Below are positions 22,273-31,590 of a stretch of 64,000 nt of DNA, piece by piece. How positions within the stretch are numbered: the first letter of the stretch is position 1; every line of letters starts with the position of its first letter. Below the pieces are notes generated by a model. The model was not told the origin of the DNA and did no database searches. It saw nothing but the letters and a program-made list of their open reading frames with translations. The stretch covers positions 151,084,166-151,148,165 of the forward strand of contig CM035152.1 of NCBI GenBank assembly GCA_020205615.1, given 5' to 3'. A program made the translations under genes and the position numbers. Origin of the DNA: Panax quinquefolius. Lineage: Eukaryota; Streptophyta; Magnoliopsida; Apiales; Araliaceae.

Positions 22273-24660
22273 ATGGCTTCCCTAGATTCTGAACAAAGTT
22301 CACCCCTCCTAGTAACACCGATTAATGCCGTTTCACCAAACCATAACCCCCGCGAAGAAACCTCGACCTTGAATCCCAAAGGAACGAGAACCGACAAGAA
22401 TCCTCCTCCAAAAATCCCCAAAACTCCCTCTGAATACTACAAGAATATGGATCGCTTCTCGCACGCCAACACTCCCTCTATCGTCACTGAAACCGAGTTA
22501 AAGAGGATTCGATCTCGGTACCACATTTCGGATACTCACGCGGCTAGGGCTCCCAGGTCCGGTGAGAAAATGTACCAACAGCTAGAGGGTTGGACAGCCG
22601 TCCCTGTGACCTTGCTTGAGAAGGGTGTCCGTTTCCCTCTACACGTCTTCATAGTGACTATACTGGGGTTTCTGGGCGTGGGGTTCGCCCAATTGGTACC
22701 AAGTTCTTATATTCACATCCTAGCCTTTGTTGGCTTCTGCCATGAGTTGGGCATTGAGCCTTCCCTCGACTTTTTCTTCACCGTGTACAAGATTGTCCAA
22801 TCCAGAGAGAAGGGTTTCAAGGCCCTCAGCAAACACTCTCCGAAGTCGGGAGAAAAGTTCGAGAGACGTTCGTTGGTGAACACTCCTTCGAGCAATAGGG
22901 GATGGCACGAGAAGTGGTTCTTCGTCAAAGGTCTTGAAATCTCTTCTTTCTGAATCTGGGCACCGACGCGAGAAGATCTCTGCGACTTCGGAGATATTTC
23001 TGAAGAACGGGAAGTTGAGATGATGGAGCTTTTTGATAATTTTCCTAAGGAGGAGTGGAAGTATGGACTCCTTTCGAAGCAAGCATGGTTATATGACCAT
23101 AAATATAAGTATCGGTCAATTTTATATATAAATATTTGAAAATGTTCTTATGATGTGGAATCTAACATAGGGCTGTTTGTTTCGTGCAGTATCTTTGATC
23201 AGACCGAGCTCCTTAGAAATAAAGGAATTTGAAGATTTTTTGTCTGGGAAGTCTTCGGAAATTGTTGAGAGTCTGCCAACAGAAGCTATCCCCGAAGCTG
23301 AACCAACCCCGAAAATACACACCGATGAATTCCGAACAGAAAAGCCAGAAGCTGATGAGGTTCCTGTACTGGAAGAGACCCTCTGTCCTCGTCAGAAGAA
23401 GAGGGCCGCTAGAAAACCCAGATCAACACCTCTTCCCAGCCCTTCTGAAGACATCCCAGAAACTAAGCCGATCACCCAACCAATCTCTCGACGAGGAGGC
23501 TTGCTCGATCGTCCTGACCGAAGAAGTATCCTTCGAATCAAGAAATTAAAAACCAAAATAACCCCCCTGAATGCCGAAGAACTCAGGGTGCCCCAGTCCT
23601 CGATCATCCCACCCTTCGTGCCGCCTGTAAAAATACAAATTGCCGAAGAAGGTGAGCAAGACGAAGTTGTTCCAACGTTGTCCAGGAAGAGGAAGCGTAC
23701 ACCTGACAGTCACCCAAGTTCTGCCTCTGCCCCATCTCCCCGAGAACCCATTCCAAATAAATCTCCTTCTCCTAAATCAGATATCGGACCCCACTCCTCC
23801 CGAATACCACCCTTCTTCTCCCGAAGAGGCGAGATCCTCCCCGAACGACCGGTCCTTGGTCGTGGTTATCATGCCGAGGCTATGGGGTCCCCGACTTCTG
23901 TGGCCTCGATTCAATGCAAATTTCCCATTCGATCTTTTCGAGAGCTTAAATCGAATCACCGATCATCAATGGTTCGGTGACCATACGGATGGAAATCGCT
24001 TGACGAGGGATGAGCTATCTGGCTAAGGTAAATAATGATTTCATATTTTCTATTTTTCTCTCTTGTTTAGATATCCGAACACCGATTTGAATCTTTGAAT
24101 GAACATATGCAGCTAACGCCGCTCTCCGGCGTTCGTCCGAGGCACATAAATGGGGAGGCCGAGGAAGATTTCATGAGACAGAGATCAACGTCTTTGAAAT
24201 CGACCACAGCTCGAGAAAGGGCCGATCGCGAAGACGCTTCTTCATACCATCGACGGCCTTCAAAGAAACTTAGATCGGGCTAGGATGGACTTGAAGACGT
24301 CTGACGATGAGCTAAGGGCCACGAGGGATGGGATGGCTGCGTCCGAAGCCAATCAACAAGTTTTAACTGATATGAACGCCGGACTGGTCGAAGAAAACCT
24401 ACTCCTGAAGGCCACAAATGAGGAGTTTTCTTTAGCCAACCGAAGCTTGGCGATTCAACTTGGCGAGGCTCAGGCGAAGACCCAGGACGAGGACCGAAGA
24501 CATAAGGCCAAGCGCCACAAACTTTGTCACAAAATAAAAGAACTTGAGGGACGAGGCCCTTCTTCTCGATCAAGAGTCATGCAAAGCAGATTCAAACGGA
24601 CTCTGTGGATTCGGATGAGCTTAATGCCAAATCATGAAGGTCTATTCGGAGGGGTATGAA
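22273..24660 (+). CDS. Element D antisense ORF: plant transposon-associated protein with coiled-coil tail
   Basis: It is read opposite to gag-pol. The ATG at 22273 opens 226 codons; one in-frame TGA at 22951 fits a CGA-to-TGA change, and the same frame continues to about 23100. The segment GVRFPLHVFIVTILGFLGVG and the later GWHEKWFFVKG resemble the putative gypsy-type transposon domain of Pfam (PF04195). A Pro-, Ser- and Glu-rich middle follows (23177-23980), then a Leu- and Glu-rich coiled-coil-like end (24285-24560, ELRATRDGM to KIKELEG). Likely introns are near 23109-23189 (CAG acceptor) and 24027-24070 (GTAAAT to TTTAG). Function is unknown; such ORFs are known in Tat elements. Exact exon joins are unproven. 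Confidence 0.75.
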
Positions 24661-25224
24661 AGACCGCCGAGGCGAGGTAAAGAAAAGTTATCTGTTTGCC
24701 CACCGGATCCGGATCTTCTTAACTCGAGGACGAAGGTGGTGCACAATGTCCTTCCCGGTTTATTCGACTATGTAAAATTAACACTGTTTATGTCTTTGGT
24801 ATTGTTTGAACTTTTTGTATAGATTTTGACAGCGTTTCTATGTTTGTGTAATTAGTTAATGTTATGGATGAATCGAATGAATGAATGTTTTATTTTATTG
24901 ATGAATCTTCAACTTTCTTGATTATGACTTCTGTTTTGGTCAGTTTCTTGTCAATAATTCAGTATCAATGAATTGAACTCAACTAGTGAATCATCTAAGG
25001 CATATATCAGTTAATTTATGAAATGAAGTGAATTGAATTTTATGGACAGAATTTAACTGAACTGAATTGAATGAACTGAACTCAACACTTAAATAAAATA
25101 AAGTAATATATATTCATCGGTACCGAAGTGTGAGATCGGTCATGTGTGAGGTGAATTCGGCTGATCCTCTTTGCACCATCAAAATCTTCCTTACCACTCA
25201 GGGTAGAACAAGTATATAAGGACC
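24661..25224. other. Element D AT-rich non-coding spacer
   Basis: AT-rich sequence follows the antisense ORF, with repeated GAATTGAA and AACTGAA words at 24970-25080 and no coding motif. It may hold the polyadenylation region of the antisense transcript. Confidence 0.5.
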
Positions 25225-25885
25225 AAGATATAAGGATAAAGATATAAGGACCATGAAATTTGTCTACCACACAGGGTCGCAAATTCATAAGGACACTCAT
25301 GTCAATAAGGCTGCCATCGAATGGCCACCAAGTCCTACCATACCTCCTTACACCATTGTGAACTTAGGACAAATAGGAACAGAATCAATAGTGACCATTG
25401 ACTTACCACCCTTGGTAAAATCAATATAGGAACATAGGATTTGTCTACCACACGGGGTAATAAATAAGTGGGCTACCATCGAATGGCCAGCGAGTCCTAC
25501 CATACCTCCTTACCCCATTGTGAACTTAGGACAAATAGGAACAGGATCAATAGTGACCATTGACTTACCACCCTTGGTAAAATCAATATAGGAACATAGG
25601 ATTTGTCTACCACACGGGGTAACAAATAAGTGGGCTGCCATCGAATGGCCAGCGAGTCCTACCATACCTCCTTACCCCATTGTGAACTTAGGACAAATAG
25701 GAACAGGATCAATAGTGACCATTGACTTACCACCCTTGGTAAAATCAATATAGGAACATAGGATTTGTCTACCACACGGGGTAACAAATAAGTGGGCTGC
25801 CATCGAATGGCCAGCGAGTCCTACCATACCTCCTTACCCCATTGTGAACTTAGGACAAATAGGAACAGGATCAATGGTGAAAAAG
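25225..25885. repeat. 162-bp tandem repeat array (about 4 units)
   Basis: The marker AGGACAAATAGGAAC recurs at 25366, 25528, 25690 and 25852, exactly 162 bp apart. The last three units are almost identical and the first is diverged. The unit carries TTTGTCTACCACAC, GCCATCGAATGGCC and TACCACCCTTGG. The array lies between the integrase end and the antisense ORF. Tandem arrays near this position are known in Tat/Ogre elements and can seed satellite DNA. Confidence 0.95.
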
Positions 25886-25943
25886 TGACTTTTTATTGAT
25901 AATGGACAATCACGTACAGACTTCCGGTAAATTAACTTGATTT

Positions 25944-26990
25944 CTATTGAAAATATTTCCGAAGCCTGCCAGCATGCCAAGTGTTCTTGATCTCGGAACC
26001 ATCTAATGCCTTTAACCGATAAGTGCCTGGCTTTGATACTTCGATCACCTCATACGACCCTTCCAAGTTCGGCATTAACTTTCCCGTGTTTTGAGGCGTA
26101 GATGCTTCGGCTTCTCTGAGGACGAAGTCCCCTACTTTGAATCTATGAAGTTTGACCCCTTTATTGTAATGCTTAGCTACTCTTCGTTGATAAACAGCCA
26201 ATTTGAGTAAAGCCACCTCTCTGACTTCTTCTAGCAGATCCAAATTGGCCTTCTGTCCTTCGTCATTGTAGATCTCTTTGAATTGACTGACCTGAAGACT
26301 TGGAGATCCAATTTCGACCGAGACTAAGGCATCAGTACCATAGGCCAGTCGAAAGGGTGAATCCCCTGTGGTTGTCCTCGGTGTAGTCCGGTAAGCCCAC
26401 AGCATGCTGAGCAGCTCTTATGGTCATCTTCCTTTAGCTTCATCTAGTCTGCGCTTGATCCCGTTCAGCAGCGTCCTGTTGGTTACCTCAACTTGCCCAT
26501 TTGACTGTGGGTGAGCCACCGAAGTCTTCTTATGCTGAATCCCCAGCTCCTTTAAAAATCCTTCAAATTTTGATCCCACGAACTGGCGTCCGTTGTCCGA
26601 TATCAACACTATAGGAATCCTGAAGAGAAACACTACGGACTCTTTTATGAACTTCAAACACTCTTGTTCCGTTATTAACCGAAGTGGCTTCGCCTCTACC
26701 CACTTAGTCATGTAATCAATAGCAACTATGACAAAGCTGACCTGACCTTTAGCTTTAGGCAACAGACCCAATATATCTACCCCCCAGACAACGAAGGGTA
26801 TAGGAGATAAAATCGAATATAGCTCTTACGGTGGTGATAATGAGATCGACCGTTGAAATGGCATTTTCACATCTCTTGACATACTCTGTAGCTTCCTTGA
26901 AAATTGTAGGCCAATAGTATCCCTGTCGAAGTACTTTATAAGCCAAAGACTTGGCAGCCATATGATCATCGCAAATACCCTCGTGAACCT
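25944..26990 (-). pseudogene. Element D integrase
   Basis: From the N-terminus: a Zn-binding remnant (QGYYWPTIFKEA then YVKRCENA, 26850-26960), and core Asp residues in AIDYMTKWVEA (about 26725) and LISDNGRQF (about 26595). SNGQVEVTNRTL (about 26495) places a Glu at the third catalytic position. After a stop near 26421 come MLWAYRTTPRTTTG and the C-terminal block FKVGDFVLRE ending WHAGRLRKYFQ at 25944. No chromodomain follows, as expected for Tat elements. Frame changes near 26420 and 26760 break the protein. Confidence 0.9.
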
Positions 26991-27181
26991 CCCGAAGAGC
27001 ATACTCGGCCTCGAATGGAACCAGGAAAATGCCAATCGATAAAGATCCCCATCAATAAGAACAAAATTAGCACTCTTGTACTTGATCTTCTTTGCCAACA
27101 TCTGATCCAAAGGAAGGACATCATATGCCAAATACTCGATGTAGGGAGTCATCCAGCAGTTAGATCGCTCGATACACATCA

Positions 27182-27645
27182 TCAACCTTTCGTCTTTGAA
27201 CACTCTACCGCGCAAACTTCCAAATAAACCGATCCGTTGAAAACATCTGCATCCGTAGTGGCCAGCTTTGATAGTGCATCGGCAATGGAATTGTCGTTAC
27301 GCTCTATGCCCTGAAACTCATACGAAGCAAAATACTGAAGTCGGTCTATTAATTCCGCCAGATACTTGATCATCCGGGTCCCACGAGCTTCATAATCTCC
27401 CGATAATTGTTTGACGACCAACTGAGAGTCACTGTAAATGATCAGCTTCTGGAATTCTAGACTCTTTGCCAATTGAACACCTGCTAACACTGCTTCATAC
27501 TCGGCTTCGTTGTTTGTCGCTTTAAACCCGAATCTGATGGCCCGCTGAACTTTGAATCCCTCCGGGCTCGTCAAGATAATTCCTGCCCCACTAATAGTCA
27601 CTGTAGAGGATCCATCTGCATACAGCGTCCAAGAATTCTAACCCT
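27182..27645 (-). pseudogene. Element D second (archaeal-type) RNase H
   Basis: The frame begins before the first Met, with YADGSS supplying the first catalytic Asp (about 27622). It continues with Glu in NNEAEYEAVLAGV, Asp in IIYSDSQLVVKQL, and Asp in SIADALSKLA. All four metal-binding positions are intact and the frame is open to 27182. In Tat-lineage elements this extra RNase H lies after the ordinary one and before integrase, as here. Bases 26990-27181 hold a broken linker to integrase (EYLAYDVLP, LIDGDLYRL). Confidence 0.9.
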
Positions 27646-28260
27646 GTTGAAGAACTGCAACTGCTCGATCAGACGATTCAGCCTCTGGCAACTCGGCTTC
27701 TGCTTCGGTGAACGAACATTCCACCATAAAATCGGCCAAGGCTTGACCCTTGATAGCAGTTCGGGGATGGTATTCAATAAAAAATTGGGACAACTCCATA
27801 GTCCATGCTTTGCTAGTCCGCACAAAACCTCGGCTTGCCCATCACCTTCTTCAATGTCTCGATCCGTGTAGATTTATCAGAGCTACACCTTGAAAATATT
27901 GCCGAAGCTTTCTACTAGCAATTATTAAAGCAAAGGCAAATTTCTCAATATTCGGGTACCTGGTTTTAGCATCTCGTAGGACGTGACTGATATAATAGAC
28001 CGGATGCTGCTTCCCACTGACCTCCCGAACCAGCACTGCTCCAACTGCCAACGAACTTGCTACAAGGTATAAATATAAGGTCTCTGCTGGGACAGGCTTC
28101 ACCAGTAAAGGAGCAGAAGACAGGTAGGTTTTTATGCCTTGAAAGGCGTCTTCACACTCTGAAGTCCAATGGAACGTCTTCGCATTCTTCGGCCCCTTCA
28201 ATGTGTTAAAGAAAGGAAGGCATCTCTCCGCAGATTTGGCGACGAACCTCCTTAAAGCCG
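27646..28260 (-). pseudogene. Element D gypsy-type RNase H and linker
   Basis: The reading at 28201-27851 shows FHWTSECEDAFQGIKTYLSS (RT connection), then YLYLVASSLAVGAVLVRE. The first catalytic Asp of the usual S-D/E motif is not obvious here, in line with decay of the original RNase H in this lineage. YISHVLRDAKTRYPNIEKFA follows. A frame break at about 27850 separates the next piece, ELSQFFIEYHPRTAIKGQAL (27638-27823), the usual lead-in to the second RNase H. Confidence 0.85.
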
Positions 28261-29163
28261 CAATCCTACCAGTCAGACGTTAGATGTCTTTGAACGACTG
28301 AGGAGTCTTCATGTTATGAATAGCCTGGATCTTCTCTGGGTTGGCCTCGATGCCCCTCTAACTGACCAGATATCCCAGAAACTTTCCTGCACCGAGGCCG
28401 AAAGTGCATTTGGCAGGATTGAGTCTCAGTTGATGATGTCGGACAGTTTGAAAGCATTCCTCCAGATCGTCCAAATGCTTCTGAATCTGCATGCTCTTCA
28501 CGATCATGTCATCTACATAAACCTCTATGTTCCTCCCTAGCTGCCTGTCGAAGATGAAGTTCATCATTCTCTGGTAGGTGGCTCCAGCATTTATGAGGCC
28601 AAAAGTCATCTTCTTATAAAGCGCATAATCGAATGGTGTGTAATGAACGCTGTCTTTGGAATGTCCTCTTTGCACATGGATATTTGATGATAACCTGAAA
28701 AAGCATCCATAAAGCTTAGTAATGCATACCCTGAAGTGGCATCGATGAACTGATCGATATGGGGCAGAGGATAAAAATCTTTCGGACAAGCTTTATTGAG
28801 ATCGATGTAGTCAATGTAAACCCGCCATTTTCCATTCTACTTCTGCACCAACACCACATTCGCCATCCACTCTGGGTAGTCAATTTCATAGATGAAGTCA
28901 GCAGCTAACAGCTTTGCAATCTCCTCATCAATGATCTTCTGTCGCTCTGGCGCAAAGATCCGCCTTTTCTGCCAAACTGGCTTCTTCAAGGGATCTACAT
29001 CTAGTCTGTGCTCAGCTATCTTTCGGCTAACTCCAGGCATGTCTTGTGGTTCCCATGCAAAAATATCCGTATAGCAGCGAAGGAGTTTCATAAGGTTTGT
29101 CCGAAGAGGCTCTGGTAGACTCGAACCGATCTTCACTGTCTTGTCTGGTTTTCCAAGAATCAA
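28261..29163 (-). pseudogene. Element D reverse transcriptase
   Basis: The N-terminal region (29163-28837) has HRLDVDPLKKPVWQKRR, ERQKIIDEEIAKLLAADFI, and YPEWMANVVLVQK. A stop follows where the K-x-N-G-K-WR motif and LNKACPKD-type stretch lie (28836-28770, readable in another frame). The palm resumes with MTFGLINAGATYQRMMN and the catalytic box VYVDDMIVKS (about 28505-28530), both Asp present. LNPAKCTFGLGAGKFLGYLV follows. At least two frame changes are needed to read it through. Confidence 0.9.
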
Positions 29164-29243
29164 CTAGATCTCCTCTGTCCCACCTGCAGGGATTACCAAC
29201 GGTTTCGAGCTGCTCTTAGTAAAGGGCTAGATCTCAATTGACA

Positions 29244-30275
29244 TTATCTGTTTCTGTTTGCTGACCCCACTCCGAACGAAATAACAGCATTCCGATAACA
29301 TCGTCGGGCCAGATCTAGGTCCCCCGCCACCTCTCCTACTCCATGTGCCGTGGGGAATTTGATTTTGAAATGAGGGATGGAGGTCACAGCTTGGAGAGCC
29401 GTCAATGTAGGCCTTCCCAGTATGGCATTGTAAGCCGAATCTACATTCACAACATAGAATTTACACGTTATTTCTACCTGCTGTGGTGCTGTGCCAAAGA
29501 TAACTGGGAGTTTAATAGTGCCTGCAACTTTGACTGGATCGTTGCTAAAACCGTATAAAGGAGCCTCCTGCCCGACCTCCATTTTTTTCCCATCAAGATG
29601 CATCCTCTGATAGGCATGGGCATATAGAATATCCATCGAAGACCCGTTGTCTATAATCATACGTTTCACATCCACCGAGCCCACTTGTACTGTGATCACC
29701 AAGGCCCCTTCATGTGGCTCGATGGGCTCCGAAGGATAATCTACATCCGTAAATGATATGACGGTTCCTGGGAATGGTCTGTCAATCTTCAGGGGAGCAT
29801 CTATCACAGATATGACCGAATCCAGGTAAGCCCTTCTCTTCTTCCCTACCAACTTCCCTACAGACCCACCGGTTATTACATCGATGACGTGCCTTGGCGG
29901 CGGTAGTGGAGCATTTTGGATGGATGGAGCCATTTGAACTGTCCGAACAGTACGGTTGATATTCTGCTGATCTTGTTGGTCCTTCTCGGCCACATACTGA
30001 ACCAGTAAACCGCCTTGAATCTTCTTCTCCACGAAATCCTTAAAATTGCAACATTCATTAGTGTCATGACCAGCAACTTGATGATAGCCACAATATTTAC
30101 GAGAGTTGCCTTGTCCTGTCCTATAATTATCACGAGGTGGCTCGAAGAAAGGCTGGTTTCTGATCTGATCCAAAATCACCGATCTATCTGTGTTCAGTTT
30201 GGTGTAGACCTTATTCACCTTCGGGGCGAAAACAGGTGGACGACTACTTCCTTGCCGCCATGAGTTATTGTACAT
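29244..30275 (-). pseudogene. Element D gag nucleocapsid end and aspartic protease
   Basis: This is one open 343-codon frame. Near its start, KYCGYHQVAGHDTNECCNF is a Cys-rich knuckle of the C-x2-H-type form seen in Tat Gag. From about 29680, MIIDNGSSMDILY is the protease active site, with Asn where classical enzymes have Thr or Ser; this DNGSS form is usual in the lineage. AILGRPTLTALQAVTSIPHF (about 29420) is the second conserved protease block. It is the longest open frame in element D and is broken from RT by a stop near 29164. Confidence 0.88.
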
Positions 30276-31590
30276 CTTCGAATTTCCCTCTGGCCGATCA
30301 TTATACCCCCCGCTCTCCTCTGAACGCCTTCGGACTTGGGAACTTCTATCTCCTTTAACTGGTCCGAAGAAGGACGCTTCAAGCTGTTCATAGCCTCCTC
30401 TACAACAATATAACCTTCTGCCTTGTCAAAAGCTTCTGCCAGGCTCTTCGGATGGTGGAACATCAACTTCTTCACCAACTTCTCGGATTTTACCAGATCT
30501 AGCCCGTTCTGGAAAAAACCTACAGCCTGGAGATCATTGAGGTCAGACACCTGACCAACCGCTTCTTTGAACCTCTTTACATACTGGCCTAAAGATTCAC
30601 CGGTGAATCACGGATCGTGCTGCAGAACCGATAGTTTTCCTTCTTGGTTGCTCCCAAAACGGGCATGGAACTTATCACAAAGCTCGGACCAAGAAGATAT
30701 TGAATCTGATGGTAAAGTCCCCATCCACTGTCTCGTATCTTTTCTTAGCGTCGTGACAAAAGTGTGGCACTTGGCAGCATCAGTGAAGTCATAATAGTCC
30801 ATCATCCGGTCAAACGCCTGACTATGGTCATAAGGATCTTCGGACCCATCGTAACTCTCCATACGAGGCAACTTTTTGGTGATATCTGCCTTCTCCTTGA
30901 GAATATCTGAGGAAAAAGGGGATGCCTTCTTTCCCGGAGTGTCCTTCACCTGTTGGACCTCCGCCAGCTGCTTTCGGAGCTCTTTCAACTCCTTTACCAG
31001 AAAATCAACACCTTCGGCCCGCGAGGAGACCTCTTTCTCATGAACGACATTCTGCTTCTGAGTGGATCGACCTCTTCTCGCCGATCCCATTGCCCTTGTG
31101 GGGCTTCTTGATCTACTCTGACATATAATTCTATCCTCATGATGAGAATGGTCATGCTGATACTCTCTTCTTCTGGTTTCTGGCACGATCTTCCTCGACC
31201 TGCTTCTTCGTCTGTCGTCGTCTCGATGTTGAGAACCAACGACCATCAGTGCCTTCTTCGAGGCCACGGGAATTCTGCTCCTCGATCTCCCCCTACTGTG
31301 AGAACAATCCCTAGACACATGTGCAGAATGCTCCGGCTCCTTACCCTCTCGTCGTGGCATCTCCTTATGCCCACTCCGCCTTTCGGACTGAACATGGCTA
31401 GATGCTTCGTCCCTTAATTCCGCCACCCGAAGCATCTGTTCTGCTATATCTTCTCTCTGTTTTAACAGAACCTCCAAGGTTTTATCTGCTTCGTCTGCCA
31501 TCCTCGCTAACTTGGCAGCTCTGTCCTCCTGACCACTTCGACGATGAGTTCTGGTCGGTGAGCCTTCCGCCCGTCCTCGACCATGATCAC
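30200..31590 (-). pseudogene. Element D gag, central part, cut by element E
   Basis: The frame from 31590 down to 30608 contains a coiled-coil-like stretch (AAKLARMADEADKTLEVLLK), an Arg-Ser-rich region, and the Retrotrans_gag-type block WMGTLPSDSISSWSELCDKF and FHARFGSNQEG. It stops after LQHDP at a TGA that would be CGA (Arg) in relatives. The next part, LQAVGFFQNGLDLVKSEKLV, follows at 30550-30215. At 31590 the coding sequence is interrupted by element E and resumes at 40503. Confidence 0.9.

Noticed and set aside
25225..25885. Regular 162-bp repeat considered as a CRISPR array
   Set aside because: The whole unit is repeated with no variable spacers, the repeat is far too long, and the DNA is plant nuclear and inside a retrotransposon.
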